Origin: Nocardioides baculatus | GTDB lineage: Bacteria > Actinomycetota > Actinomycetes > Propionibacteriales > Nocardioidaceae | Reading direction: 5' to 3' | Assembly: GCF_016735675.1 (NCBI RefSeq) | Contig: NZ_JAERSG010000003.1 | Location: forward strand, 62,001-126,000 | Length of the DNA stretch: 64,000 bases | Part shown: positions 15,367 to 24,465 of the stretch, piece after piece | Position numbering within the stretch: the first letter of the stretch is position 1 | Layout of the letters: each line of letters starts with the position of its first letter | Program-made: the position numbers and the translations under genes | The notes under the pieces: generated by a model | Told to the model about the DNA's origin: nothing | The model's database searches: none | The model's input: the letters and a program-made list of their open reading frames with translations, nothing else

Positions 15367-16158
15367 GTGCCAGAGGGACACACGATCCACCGCCTCGCGC
15401 GACGCCACGCCCGGCTGCTGGTCGGCCAGCGCGTCGCAGCCGACAGCCCGCAGGGCCGCTTCGAGGACGGCGCCCGGTTGCTCGACGGGCGCGTGCTGGG
15501 TGCGACCGACGCGTGGGGCAAGCACCTCTTCCACCGCTACGACGACCTGTGGCTGCACGTGCACCTCGGGCTCTACGGGAAGTTCCGCGACGGCGTCCTC
15601 CCCGCTCCCCCGGCCCGCGGCGCCCTGCGGTTGCGCCTCGTCGGCGCCGAGAACTGGCTCGAGCTGCGCGGCCCGACCGCGTGCGAGGTGCTCACCACCG
15701 CTGAGCGCACGACCGTGCTCACCCGGCTCGGTCCGGACCCGCTGCGGCGACGACCGGACGTGGAGGCGTTCGTCGACCGGGTGCTGCGCAGCCGTGCACC
15801 GATCGCGACGCTGCTGATGGACCAGTCGGTGGTCGCGGGCGTCGGCAACGTCTACCGCGCCGAGGTGCTGTTCCGGCACCGACTCGACCCCTACCGGCCG
15901 GGTCGCGACCACGACGCGTCCGTCCTCCACGCCCTGTGGGACGACCTCGTGGTGCTGCTCCGCGCCGGCGTGCGTGCCGGGCGGATCGTCACCACGCACC
16001 CCGAGGACCGCGAGCGACCGGCGGGACGGCCCCGTCGGGTCGACGCCTACTACGTCTACGGCCGTGCCGGCCTGCCCTGCCGGATCTGCGGCACCCCGGT
16101 CCTCGACGCGACCATCGCAGCGCGCCGGCTCTTCTGGTGCCCCGTCTGCCAGGCGTGA
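15367..16158 (+). CDS. nei2: Fpg/Nei family DNA glycosylase (Nei2-like endonuclease VIII)
   Basis: A 263-aa bifunctional DNA glycosylase/AP lyase. Catalytic residues P2 and E3 follow the GTG start (VPEGHTIHRL), K52 lies in GKHLFHRY, and helix-two-turn-helix VVAGVGNVYRAEVLF is intact. The C-terminal zinc finger has CxxC pairs at C238/C241 and C258/C261. The PEGHTIHRLA opening marks endonuclease VIII (Nei) rather than Fpg, and the overall pattern is that of mycobacterial Nei2. It removes oxidised pyrimidines. The GTG start is fixed because catalysis needs Pro at position 2. It converges on the UvrA-like gene with a 7-bp gap, forming a small DNA-repair neighbourhood. Confidence 0.9.
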   Translation: MPEGHTIHRLARRHARLLVGQRVAADSPQGRFEDGARLLDGRVLGATDAWGKHLFHRYDDLWLHVHLGLYGKFRDGVLPAPPARGALRLRLVGAENWLELRGPTACEVLTTAERTTVLTRLGPDPLRRRPDVEAFVDRVLRSRAPIATLLMDQSVVAGVGNVYRAEVLFRHRLDPYRPGRDHDASVLHALWDDLVVLLRAGVRAGRIVTTHPEDRERPAGRPRRVDAYYVYGRAGLPCRICGTPVLDATIAARRLFWCPVCQA

Positions 16159-16165
16159 CGCGCGG

Positions 16166-18529
16166 TCAGCGACCGACGTACGCCGCGAGGTGCTTGCCGG
16201 TGAGGGTCGGCTCCTTCGCCGCGACCATGTCGGCCGGCGGGCCCTCGAAGACGATCGTGCCGCCGTCGTGGCCGGCGCCGGGGCCGATGTCGATGATCCA
16301 GTCGGCGTGCGCCATCACGGCCTGGTGGTGCTCGATCACGATGACCGACTTGCCGGAGTCCACGAGCCGGTCGAGCAGGCCGAGCAGGTTCTCGACGTCG
16401 GCGAGGTGGAGGCCGGTCGTGGGCTCGTCGAGGATGTAGACGTCGCCCTTCTCGCCCATCTGCGTCGCGAGCTTGAGCCGCTGCCGCTCGCCGCCGGACA
16501 GCGTGGTGAGCGGCTGCCCGAGCGACAGGTAGCCGAGGCCCACGTCGGCGAGCCGCTCGAGGATCTTCATCGCGGCCGGGATCTTCGCCTCGCCGCCGCT
16601 GAAGTGCTCGAGGGCGTCCACGACCGACATCTCGTGCACCTCGGCGATGTCCTTGCCGCCGAGGGTGTGCTCGAGGACCTCGGCCTTGAAGCGGCGGCCC
16701 TCGCACTCCTCGCACGGCGACTCGACGGTCGCCATCGGGCCGAGCTCGGTGAAGATCACACCGGCGCCGTTGCACGTCGAGCAGGCACCCTCCGAGTTGG
16801 AGCTGAACAGTGCCGGCTTCACGCCGTTGGCCTTGGCAAAGGCCTTGCGGATCGGCTCGAGCAGGCCGGTGTACGTCGCCGGGTTGCTGCGTCGCGAGCC
16901 CTTGATCGCGCCCTGGTCGATCACGACGACCTCGTCGCGACCCGCGAGCGAGCCGTGGATCAGCGAGCTCTTGCCCGACCCGGCGACACCGGTGACGACC
17001 GTCAGCAGTCCGAGTGGCACGTCGACGTCGACGTCCTTGAGGTTGTGCGTGCTCGCGCCCCGGACCTCCATCTGCCCTGTCGCCGCGCGCACCGAGTCCT
17101 TGAGCGAGGCGCGGTCGTCGAGGTGCTTGCCGGTGATCGTGCCGCTGGAGCGCAGGCCCTCGACGTCGCCCTCGAAGCAGATCGAGCCACCGGCGGAGCC
17201 CGCGGCAGGGCCGATGTCGACGACGTGGTCGGCGATGGCGATCGTCTCCGGCTTGTGCTCGACGACCAGCACCGTGTTGCCCTTGTCGCGCAGCTGGAGG
17301 AGCAGGTTGTTCATCCGCTCGATGTCGTGCGGGTGCAAGCCAATCGTGGGCTCGTCGAAGACGTAGGTCACGTCGGTCAGGGAGGACCCGAGGTGCCGGA
17401 TCATCTTGGTGCGCTGCGCCTCACCGCCGGACAGCGTGCCGGCCGGACGGTCGAGCGAGAGGTAGCCCAGGCCGATCTCGGAGAACGAGTCGAGCAGGTG
17501 CTGGAGGCCCTTGAGCAGCGGCGCGACCGACGGCTCCTCGAGATCCCGGATCCACCCGGCGAGGTCACTGATCTGCATCGTGCAGAGGTCGGCGATGGAC
17601 TTGCCGCGGATCTTCGACGCCCGCGCCTCGGCCGTGAGCCGGGTGCCCTCGCAGTCGGGACAGGTCTGGAAGGTGACCGCGCGGTCGACGAAGCGCCGGA
17701 TGTGCGGCTGCATCGCCTCGGGGTCCTTGGACAGGATCGACTTCTGGATCTGCGGGATCATCCCGGTGAAGGTCAGGTTGACGCCCTCGACCTTGAGCTT
17801 GGTCGGCTCCGACCACAGCATCGTCTCGAGCTGCTTCTTGGTGAAGGACTTGATCGGCTTGTCCATCGGCAGGCCCATGCCCTCGAACAGCCGGCCGTAC
17901 CACCCGTCCATCGAGTAGCCCGGCACCGTCAGCGCGCCGCCCGACAGCGTCTTCTCCTCGTCGTACAGAGCGGTCAGGTCGATGTCGTTGACCTTCCCCA
18001 TGCCCTCGCAGCGCGGGCACATGCCGCCGAGGTAGACCTCCTGCTTGGCAATGCGCCGCTCGGTGCGCCCGCCCTTCTCGGTGGTCATCATCCCGCTGGC
18101 CTTGCGGGTCGGGACGTTGAAGGAGTACGCCGTCGGCGGGCCGACGTAGGGGTCGCCGAGCCGGCTGAACAGGATCCGCAGCATCGCGTTGGCGTCGGTC
18201 GCGGTGCCGACGGTCGAGCGCGGGTTGGCGCCCATCCGCTCCTGGTCGACGATGATCGCCGTCGTCAGTCCCTCGAGGTGGTCGACGTCGGGCCGCGCCA
18301 GCGACGGCATGAAGCCCTGCACGAACGCGCTGTAGGTCTCGTTGATCATCCGCTGCGACTCGGCCGCGATCGTGGCGAAGACCAGCGAGCTCTTGCCCGA
18401 TCCCGAGACCCCGGTGAAGACCGTCAGCCGGCGCTTCGGGAGGTCGACCGAGACGTCCTTGAGGTTGTTCTCGCGGGCTCCCTCGACCCGGATCAGTGCG
18501 TGGTCGTCGGCTGGGTGTGTGGTCGTCAT
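16166..18529 (-). CDS. UvrA-like ATPase lacking the UvrB-interaction insert
   Basis: A 787-aa protein with two ABC modules in the UvrA arrangement: Walker A GVSGSGKSS (40-48) and GVAGSGKSS (about 513), signatures LSGGEAQR and LSGGERQR, and zinc-binding Cys pairs such as CPRCEG, CPDCEG, CSTCNG and CEECEG. Canonical UvrA is about 950 aa and carries a UvrB-binding domain between Walker A and signature of the first module; this protein is some 160 residues shorter there. It belongs with UvrA2/DrrC-like proteins linked to drug or DNA-damage tolerance. The ATG at 18529 is chosen because homology to the family begins directly after it; an upstream in-frame ATG at 18658 would overlap much of the divergent promoter region. 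Confidence 0.85.
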   Translation of the reverse strand: MTTTHPADDHALIRVEGARENNLKDVSVDLPKRRLTVFTGVSGSGKSSLVFATIAAESQRMINETYSAFVQGFMPSLARPDVDHLEGLTTAIIVDQERMGANPRSTVGTATDANAMLRILFSRLGDPYVGPPTAYSFNVPTRKASGMMTTEKGGRTERRIAKQEVYLGGMCPRCEGMGKVNDIDLTALYDEEKTLSGGALTVPGYSMDGWYGRLFEGMGLPMDKPIKSFTKKQLETMLWSEPTKLKVEGVNLTFTGMIPQIQKSILSKDPEAMQPHIRRFVDRAVTFQTCPDCEGTRLTAEARASKIRGKSIADLCTMQISDLAGWIRDLEEPSVAPLLKGLQHLLDSFSEIGLGYLSLDRPAGTLSGGEAQRTKMIRHLGSSLTDVTYVFDEPTIGLHPHDIERMNNLLLQLRDKGNTVLVVEHKPETIAIADHVVDIGPAAGSAGGSICFEGDVEGLRSSGTITGKHLDDRASLKDSVRAATGQMEVRGASTHNLKDVDVDVPLGLLTVVTGVAGSGKSSLIHGSLAGRDEVVVIDQGAIKGSRRSNPATYTGLLEPIRKAFAKANGVKPALFSSNSEGACSTCNGAGVIFTELGPMATVESPCEECEGRRFKAEVLEHTLGGKDIAEVHEMSVVDALEHFSGGEAKIPAAMKILERLADVGLGYLSLGQPLTTLSGGERQRLKLATQMGEKGDVYILDEPTTGLHLADVENLLGLLDRLVDSGKSVIVIEHHQAVMAHADWIIDIGPGAGHDGGTIVFEGPPADMVAAKEPTLTGKHLAAYVGR

Positions 18530-18675
18530 TGCTGCGCGTCTCCCCTGTGCTGTGGCGACTGTCCCTGTTCCCGCGGTCGCATCCTGCCAGTACGACGTAC
18601 CTGCGTGCTCGGATGTGACGTCGCACCCCCGTCGGGATGGGGTGGAGGGTTCGTCCAACGTGCGACTGTCGACGC

Positions 18676-19155
18676 ATGACGACCAACGACGACCGCGGGA
18701 CCGTTGCCGAGATCATGAAGGAGACACGGACCGCCGTGCTGACCTACGTGTCGCTCGCCGGTGACCTCGTCTCGATGCCGATGGGCATGCAGGACTTCGA
18801 GGACCCGGCGACGACGTGGTTCATCACCCAGCGCAGCAGCGACAAGGTCAGCGCCATCGAGGCCGATCCGCGGGTCAACGTCTCCTACGCCAGCAAGGCC
18901 GGCTGGGTGTCCCTGTCCGGCACGGCCCACGTCAGCGACGACACGGCCAAGCTCGAGGAGCTGTGGGACGCCTCTGCCGGCGCGTTCATGTCCGGCGGCC
19001 CGGAGGACCCCGACAACCTGCTGCTCCGCATCGACGGCGCCACCGCGGAGTACTGGGAGAACCCGGGAAAGGTCGCCATCGCGGTGCAGGTGGCGAAGGG
19101 CCTGGTCACGGACGGCGAGCCCGACCTGGGTGACAACGACATCGTCACCCTCTGA
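18676..19155 (+). CDS. Pyridoxamine 5'-phosphate oxidase-like general stress protein
   Basis: A 159-aa split-barrel flavin/F420-binding protein of the general stress protein 26 type. The characteristic run is TWFITQRSSDKVSAIEADPRVNVSYAS, followed by WVSLSGTAHVSDDTAKLEELW and a C-terminal AEYWENPGK. Such proteins bind FMN, FAD or F420 and reduce small substrates or serve as stress-induced flavoproteins; the cofactor is unclear. The ATG at 18676 has GACTGT 6 nt upstream. An ATG at 18637 would lie in frame but adds a basic extension foreign to the family. It is divergent from the UvrA-like gene and followed after 24 bp by an SRPBCC-like gene on the same strand. Confidence 0.85.
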   Translation: MTTNDDRGTVAEIMKETRTAVLTYVSLAGDLVSMPMGMQDFEDPATTWFITQRSSDKVSAIEADPRVNVSYASKAGWVSLSGTAHVSDDTAKLEELWDASAGAFMSGGPEDPDNLLLRIDGATAEYWENPGKVAIAVQVAKGLVTDGEPDLGDNDIVTL

Positions 19156-19179
19156 CCAGGCCGGAGTAGGTTCGACACC

Positions 19180-19983
19180 GTGCTCGTCGAAGCCCGCGGG
19201 ATCGCCACTGCCGATGAGGCCTGGCTCCGCTTCACCACGCCCGCCACCTGGTCCATCTGGGCGCCGCTGATCCGCTCGGTCGAGTCGTCCGACGACCAGC
19301 TGGCCGTCGGCACCACCGGGCGCGTGCACGGCCCACCGGGCGTCGCCGTCGACTTCGAGGTGACCGCCGTCGACCCCGAGCAGCGCACGTGGTCGTGGCG
19401 TGCCGGTCGCGGCCCGGCCGAGGTCGAGATGGACCACCACGTCGTACCCGCTGCCGGAGGTGGCAGCCGCGCCTTCCTCCGCGTGCCCGGTCGCTCCGCT
19501 CCCCTGCTCCAGCCCTACCGCGTCCCGGCGGCCGCCGCCCTCCGCGGGCTCGTGCGCGACCGCAGCGGGCTCGGCGGCGAGGAGGAGGACGTCGAGGTCT
19601 TCGACTTCGCGTTCGCGCGTTCCTACGCCCTCGCCGGCCGCCCGTTCGGGATCACTCCGAAGACGACCGGCGTCGAGCTCGGCCCCCAGTGGCTCCACGT
19701 CCGCTACGGACCGTGGCGACTGCTCACGCCGCGCAGCAACATCGCCTCTGCCCAGGTCACGGGTGGCTTCTCCTTCGTCAAGACCGCCGGCCCGCCCCAC
19801 CTGTCCTTCGGCGACCGCGGCGTCTCCTTCACGAGCAACGGTGACCGCGCGCTGTGCCTGCGCTTCCACGAGCCGGTCCCGGCGATCGACCCGACGGCGA
19901 CGATCACCCACCCCGGAGCGACGCTCTCGGTTGCCGACCCCGAGGCGCTCGCCGCCGCGCTCGACATCTCGTACGACGTCTAG
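19180..19983 (+). CDS. SRPBCC-like protein of unknown function
   Basis: A 267-aa cytoplasmic protein. The first about 140 residues resemble an SRPBCC ligand-binding fold (MLVEARGIATADEAWLRFTTPATWSIWAPLIRSVE; VAVDFEVTAVDPEQRTWSWRAG). The second half, from about residue 145, contains GVELGPQWLHVRYGPWRLLTPRSNI and reads as a small PH-like or beta-rich domain unfamiliar to me. No catalytic motif is visible. GTG at 19180 has TAGGTT 7 nt upstream, so the transcript is likely leaderless. A very stable hairpin follows the stop and separates it from the convergent ycaQ-like gene. Confidence 0.72.
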   Translation: MLVEARGIATADEAWLRFTTPATWSIWAPLIRSVESSDDQLAVGTTGRVHGPPGVAVDFEVTAVDPEQRTWSWRAGRGPAEVEMDHHVVPAAGGGSRAFLRVPGRSAPLLQPYRVPAAAALRGLVRDRSGLGGEEEDVEVFDFAFARSYALAGRPFGITPKTTGVELGPQWLHVRYGPWRLLTPRSNIASAQVTGGFSFVKTAGPPHLSFGDRGVSFTSNGDRALCLRFHEPVPAIDPTATITHPGATLSVADPEALAAALDISYDV

Positions 19984-20021
19984 GCGGTGCGGGCACCGGG
20001 TATCCGGTGACCGCCACCCCA

Positions 20022-20064
20022 GTGCGGTCGCTGTGGTGCGGCATCCGCACCACAGCCACCGCAC
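20022..20064. terminator. Long bidirectional hairpin terminator
   Basis: Two 20-nt arms (20022-20041 and 20045-20064) are reverse complements with a single mismatch, around a CAT loop; the inner part is TGTGGTGCGG-CAT-CCGCACCACA. A second hairpin lies just upstream (CACCGG-GTAT-CCGGTG at 19994-20009, extended by GGCGGT/ACCGCC). They sit between convergent genes ending at 19983 and 20099 and should stop transcription from both sides. Confidence 0.75.
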
Positions 20065-20098
20065 AACGGCCGCGCCTCGGCTCGCGACCTCGGTAGGC

Positions 20099-21208
20099 TC
20101 ACGACCTGACGACCTCGAGACCCAGCCACTCCCCCAGCGCACCGAGCTCCGCGTCGACCCGCCTGCGGCGCGCGGCCGACCAGTCGCCGTCCTCGTGGAC
20201 CGCGTCGACGATCAGCACGCCGCCCTGGCGGTCGGCCGTCGCGTCGACCTTGCCGACCAGCTCGTCGCCGTCGAGGACGGGCATCGCCCAGTAGCCCCAC
20301 TGCCGCTTGGCGACCGGCTTGTACATCTCTAGCTGGTAGTCGAAGCCGAAGACGTCCTCCATCCGCTTGCGGTCGAAGACCAGCCGGTCGAGCGGGGACA
20401 GGATCGCGGTCCGCCCCTCGAAGTCCTCGTCGAGGTATGCGGGGTCGACGCGCCACACCCCGCGTACCCCCTCGATGCGCGCGCCCTCGCCGACCCCGCG
20501 GACGTCGTGCTTCTCCTCCCACGCCTCCAGCGCGCGTGGACGCGCGACACCGAGCGCGCGCAGGCGGCGACGAGCCAGCTCGAGGTGTGCCTCGGCGACC
20601 GGCACGGGCCGGTCACCCGGGTGGATCCGCTCGGCCAGGTCCCACCGGCGCTCGCGTCCCTCGCGCGACGCCACCGCGACCTCGCCACGCGACTCCATGC
20701 ACTCGAGCAGCTTCATCACGTTCTTGTCGTTGGTCCACCCGCTCGAGCGCCAGGGCACGTCGCAGGTGTCCGGGATGTCCCGCGCGGCGGTCGGCCCCTC
20801 GGCACGCAGCAGGGCCAGCACGTCCCGTCGGCAGCCGTCGTTGGCGGCCACCCAGTCGCGCAGGTCCTCCTGCCACTCCTTCAGCGGCGGCTCGCCCGGC
20901 CACAGCTCCATGTCGGCGGCGACGAGGGCGATGTCCTCGCTCGGGAGCAGGTGCGCCTTGTGCTCGACGAGAGCACCGTCGCCGACGAGCTCCTCGAGGT
21001 CCTCGGGCTCGTACGCGTTGCCGAGGCGCGTCCAGAGCGCGAGGTCGGCGTGCTCGGCGACCACCCGGGTGAGGTCGACCTGGAGGAAGCCGAGGTGCCG
21101 CACCACGTCCAGCACGTCGGTGGGTCGCTGCGCACCGAGCAGCTGGGCGCGTACGGCGATGCGGCGGGCCTGACGCGGCGCGAGCTCGTGCACGGTCCCC
21201 GACGCCAT
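20099..21208 (-). CDS. YcaQ/AlkX-family winged-helix DNA glycosylase
   Basis: A 369-aa HTH_42-type protein, the family of E. coli YcaQ (AlkX) and Streptomyces AlkZ, which unhook interstrand crosslinks and excise bulky alkyl adducts. The catalytic QxD motif is present as Q43-V-D45 in LGFLQVDLTRVV, the form seen in YcaQ-type rather than AlkZ-type (QxQ) enzymes. A C-terminal ILSPLDRLVFDRKRMEDVFGFDYQLEMYKP and KRQWGYWAMPVLDGDELVGKVD block is diagnostic. ATG at 21208 has TAGAAT 6 nt upstream. With nei2 and the UvrA-like gene it makes a third DNA-repair gene within 6 kb. Confidence 0.88.
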   Translation of the reverse strand: MASGTVHELAPRQARRIAVRAQLLGAQRPTDVLDVVRHLGFLQVDLTRVVAEHADLALWTRLGNAYEPEDLEELVGDGALVEHKAHLLPSEDIALVAADMELWPGEPPLKEWQEDLRDWVAANDGCRRDVLALLRAEGPTAARDIPDTCDVPWRSSGWTNDKNVMKLLECMESRGEVAVASREGRERRWDLAERIHPGDRPVPVAEAHLELARRRLRALGVARPRALEAWEEKHDVRGVGEGARIEGVRGVWRVDPAYLDEDFEGRTAILSPLDRLVFDRKRMEDVFGFDYQLEMYKPVAKRQWGYWAMPVLDGDELVGKVDATADRQGGVLIVDAVHEDGDWSAARRRRVDAELGALGEWLGLEVVRS

Positions 21209-21246
21209 GTACTGATTCTAGGAGCCGGCATAGACCAGTCTGCGGT

Positions 21247-21282
21247 GATCGGGTCATGCCGGGCGTGGCCCGATCGGGTCAT
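21247..21282. repeat. Direct repeat GATCGGGTCAT, two copies 25 bp apart
   Basis: Identical 11-mers at 21247-21257 and 21272-21282 lie in the 208-bp gap between the divergent ycaQ-like and Cys-rich small genes. The spacing is close to two and a half helical turns, so the copies face opposite sides of the helix. They could be regulator half-sites; no further signal was found in this gap. Confidence 0.35.
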
Positions 21283-21416
21283 TCCCTCACGAAATCGGGC
21301 AGATCTCGTCAATCCGGGCGAGTGCTCCGTCATGCGGTGGCACCGTCGACGTCTACCAGGTGTGGGGCGAGGCGCCCCGCTCGGGACGTCAGCAAGAGCA
21401 CGTAGGGAGCAAGGCC

Positions 21417-21569
21417 ATGTGGGACACCGTCGAGACCAACACCGGTCCGGGCTCGGTGCACCTGTCGCACGACATCCCGTGCGTCGACTGCGGGCACGCC
21501 CGGCACACCTACCTGCCGTGCTCCGACACGTGCGCCTGCGCGCACGACCGGATGCTCAGCGCTGTTTGA
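21417..21569 (+). CDS. Small Cys-rich (zinc-ribbon-like) protein, 50 aa
   Basis: A 50-aa protein with IPCVDCGHARHTYLPCSD and TCACAHD, giving two CxxC-like pairs plus His residues suited to binding one zinc ion. There is no signal peptide or membrane segment. The ATG at 21417 follows AGGGAGCAAGG with good spacing, which supports it over an in-frame upstream ATG at 21360. The stop at 21569 overlaps the 3' end of the convergent phosphatase gene by 14 bp. Function is unknown; the Cys/His layout with acidic surroundings resembles small actinobacterial metal-binding proteins. Confidence 0.68.
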   Translation: MWDTVETNTGPGSVHLSHDIPCVDCGHARHTYLPCSDTCACAHDRMLSAV

Positions 21570-23361
21570 CCCGGTCCTTGACCTTGTCGCGATAGCGACG
21601 CCTGACCCCACGGACGAAGCGCTCGCGCACCTTCTCCGGGTGCGGAGGTCGTCCGTCCTCGTCGAGCTCGTAGCTGGCGACCTTGGCCAGCCGCGGACGC
21701 TCGTGGTCGTCCACGACCTCGCCGGTCACCCACCACATCTTCAGCCTCGGCCCGTCGACCCGCAGGCAGGCCAGGTTGTTGTCGAACCACGGCCCTTCCG
21801 CGTAGCGCCAGCTGAGCGGGGCGTCCGCCACGTGCACCGACCTCGACGCCAGCCGCCCCACCGGTCCGGCGACGCCGTAGGACAGCACGGCCGTGGCGAA
21901 ACGCATGTTGCGTGAGAGCGGGTTGCGGATCGGCGAGCACACGGCCTGCAGCACGGTGGACCGCAGTGGGCGAGCACCGTCGACAGGCTCGGCCTCGCTG
22001 ACATAGCTGTGGTGCACGTCGCCGGAGAGGAAGGTGACCGTCGAGGGTGCTCGACCTCGCTCCCCCGCCGCCACCTCCATCGCCTGTCGCGCGACCTCCT
22101 GGAAGCTCTTCTGGAAGGCGCCCCAGTGCTCGAGGTCGACGGCCTGGCGCAGCTTCTCGCCGAGTCGACCGCCCCTCTCGCCCCAGGCACCGCCCGCGAG
22201 GGCCTCGCTGAACGCCTCGAGGTGGTGCAGCCCGCGAGCCAGCAGGAACGGCAGGGACGTGCCGACGAGCAGGTGGTCGACGTCGCCACGCAGCTGCTCG
22301 TCCAGCCACGCCGCTTCGTCGGGGTCGAGCAGCGCACGGTCGTCGGGGTCGAGCTGGCGGGCCGCCCGCGAGTCGACCACCACGAGCCGCACTTGGGTGT
22401 CGTACTCCCGGGTGTAGCTCCAGCGGTACGTCGTCGGGTGCTGGTCGACCCGTTCGGCGAACGCGTCGATGGCCGGCCCGAAGTCGTGCTCGTCGTCGCC
22501 CTCGTGGGCGAGCACGGCGGCGTAGAGCTCGTCGGCACGTCGTTCGGCCGGCGACATGTTGCCGAGGTGCTGGTAGACCCAGTACGACCCCAGCCCGGCG
22601 ACGATGCGACCGTGCCACCACGAGGTGGCCTCCATCTTCTCACGCCACTCCTGCGAGGTGTTCCAGTCGTCGCGGATGTCGTGGTCGTCGAAGATCATCG
22701 CGCTCGGGACCGTCGACATCAGCCACCGGTTCGCCGGGTCCGACCACGCCAGCGCGTAGAGGTGGGCGTACTCCTCGTAGTCCTGGAGCTCGGTCCACGG
22801 CGGCTGCTCGATGTCGCGCCGTGACTCGATGAAGGCGCGCATCTCGTCCGTGGTCTCGTCGGCGTAGACCTGGTCGCCGAGGAACAGCATGAGGTCGGGC
22901 AGCCGCTCCGGAGCGAGGTCGGGGTCGTCGGCGTCCGCGGGGTCGACCTGGTCGGCGAGCCGCAGCGCCCATGCGCGCAGCGCGTCCACGCCGTGGGACC
23001 TGTTGCCGGTCTCGTCGTGGGTGACCGAGGTGCGGCACGAGCCGAAGGCGAGGCTCAACGGTCGCCCGTCCTCGAGAGTGGCGATCACCGGGGCGGGAAA
23101 GGGAGACCTTGGCTCGGGCCACACCTGCTCGCCGTCCACGGACACCGTGTAGGTCTCGGTCGTGCCGGGCTCGAGGCCGTCGAGCTCGACCAGCGCGTAG
23201 TGGTGGCCGTGCACCACGAACGTCCGGGCAGTGGCCGACACCGCGCCCCGCTCCACCCGCACCGTCGCGGAGCCGCGGGTCTCGACCCAGACGCACGCGG
23301 AGGTGTCGTCGACGTAGCGCAGCAGCGGACCCAGGACCAGGAGGTCGTCGGTCGCACTCAC
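21556..23361 (-). CDS. PhoD-like phosphodiesterase/alkaline phosphatase D family protein
   Basis: A 601-aa metallophosphatase of the PhoD family. An N-terminal beta-sandwich (about 1-105) precedes the catalytic domain with FGSCRTS, LFLGDQVYADE, MIFDDHDIRDDWN and FLSGDVHHSYV, which supply the Asp, Asn and His metal ligands. Unlike exported PhoD enzymes there is no twin-arginine signal peptide, so it is probably cytoplasmic and may act on internal phosphodiesters. GTG at 23361 overlaps the stop of the alcohol dehydrogenase gene by 4 bp (GTGA), so the two are translationally coupled. The basic C-terminus (RFVRGVRRRYRDKVKDRVKQR-like) is unusual and could contact membrane or nucleic acid. Confidence 0.87.
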   Translation of the reverse strand: MSATDDLLVLGPLLRYVDDTSACVWVETRGSATVRVERGAVSATARTFVVHGHHYALVELDGLEPGTTETYTVSVDGEQVWPEPRSPFPAPVIATLEDGRPLSLAFGSCRTSVTHDETGNRSHGVDALRAWALRLADQVDPADADDPDLAPERLPDLMLFLGDQVYADETTDEMRAFIESRRDIEQPPWTELQDYEEYAHLYALAWSDPANRWLMSTVPSAMIFDDHDIRDDWNTSQEWREKMEATSWWHGRIVAGLGSYWVYQHLGNMSPAERRADELYAAVLAHEGDDEHDFGPAIDAFAERVDQHPTTYRWSYTREYDTQVRLVVVDSRAARQLDPDDRALLDPDEAAWLDEQLRGDVDHLLVGTSLPFLLARGLHHLEAFSEALAGGAWGERGGRLGEKLRQAVDLEHWGAFQKSFQEVARQAMEVAAGERGRAPSTVTFLSGDVHHSYVSEAEPVDGARPLRSTVLQAVCSPIRNPLSRNMRFATAVLSYGVAGPVGRLASRSVHVADAPLSWRYAEGPWFDNNLACLRVDGPRLKMWWVTGEVVDDHERPRLAKVASYELDEDGRPPHPEKVRERFVRGVRRRYRDKVKDRVKQR

Positions 23362-24374
23362 GGCTGGAGGAGCACCTTGATCGCGCGGCGCTCGTCCATT
23401 GCGCGGTAGCCCTCGGCGGACTGCGCCATCGGCAGGGTGAGGTCGAAGACCTTGCCCGGGTCGATCGACCCGGACAGCACCCGCTCGAGGAGGTCGGGGA
23501 GGTAGCGGCGCACGCCCGCCATGCCACCGGCGAGGCCGACGTTCTTCTGGAACATCCGGCGGACCGGCAGCTCGACCCCGTGGGGTACGCCGACGAAGCC
23601 GACCGTCGATCCCGGGCGGGCGATCGCGAAGGCGGTCTTCATCGACTCGTCGGTGCCGACGCACTCGAGGACCGAGTCGGCGCCGACGCCCTTCGTGAGC
23701 TCGGCGATGCGCGCGCCGCCCTCGTCGCCGCGCTCCGCGACGATGTCGGTCGCCCCGAAGGCACGGGCGATCGCCTGGCGCGGCTCGTGGCGTGACATGG
23801 CGACGACCCGCTCGGCGCCCAGCTGGGCGGCCGCCAGCACGCCGCAGAGGCCGACCGCGCCGTCGCCGATGACGACGGTGGTCCCGCCGGGCTTCACCCC
23901 CGCCGAGACAGCAGCGTGCCAGCCGGTGGCCATCACGTCGGAGAGGGTCAGCAGGGACGGGATGAGCGAGGCGTCGGGCATGCCGTCGGTCTTGACCAGA
24001 CTGCCGTCGGCCTGCGTGACGCGGGAGTACTCGCCCTGCCCGCTCGCGGTGAAGCCGAGGTTCTCGCATGCAGCCTGCACGCCGGCGACACAGTGCGCAC
24101 AGGTGTTGTCACAGTGGCAGAACGGCACGATCACGAAGTCGCCGGGCTTGAAGTCCTTGACCGCACTGCCGACCTCCTCGATCACGCCGACGCACTCGTG
24201 GCCGATCGTCGATCCGGCGTCGATGTCGTTGGCACCGCGGTAGGGCCAGAGGTCCGAGCCGCAGATGCAGCCCGCGACCACCTTGACGATCGCGTCGGTC
24301 GGCTCCTCGATGACGGGGTCGGGGACCTCCTCGAAGCGGATGTCACCGGGGGCGTGGATCGTGGTTGCTCGCAT
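23358..24374 (-). CDS. Zinc-dependent alcohol dehydrogenase family protein
   Basis: A 338-aa medium-chain dehydrogenase. Catalytic zinc ligands are in AGCICGSDLWPY and TIGHECVG; the structural zinc lobe is present as FCHCDNTCAHCVAGVQAAC. The Rossmann motif VVIGDGAVGLCG binds NAD(P). ATG at 24374 was selected because the protein then begins MRATTIHAPGDIRFEEV, the usual opening of the family. Substrate is unknown; threonine-dehydrogenase-like and glutathione-independent formaldehyde-type relatives share these features. It is the first gene of a two-gene operon with the PhoD-like phosphatase. Confidence 0.9.
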   Translation of the reverse strand: MRATTIHAPGDIRFEEVPDPVIEEPTDAIVKVVAGCICGSDLWPYRGANDIDAGSTIGHECVGVIEEVGSAVKDFKPGDFVIVPFCHCDNTCAHCVAGVQAACENLGFTASGQGEYSRVTQADGSLVKTDGMPDASLIPSLLTLSDVMATGWHAAVSAGVKPGGTTVVIGDGAVGLCGVLAAAQLGAERVVAMSRHEPRQAIARAFGATDIVAERGDEGGARIAELTKGVGADSVLECVGTDESMKTAFAIARPGSTVGFVGVPHGVELPVRRMFQKNVGLAGGMAGVRRYLPDLLERVLSGSIDPGKVFDLTLPMAQSAEGYRAMDERRAIKVLLQP

Positions 24375-24465
24375 GTTCGCGATCCTGCCACGCCCTCGGG
24401 CAACCTTTCCCCCGGCCCGTGCGTCTCCCGGTGCGACAGCACCATGCTCCCAGGGGGAACACCAC

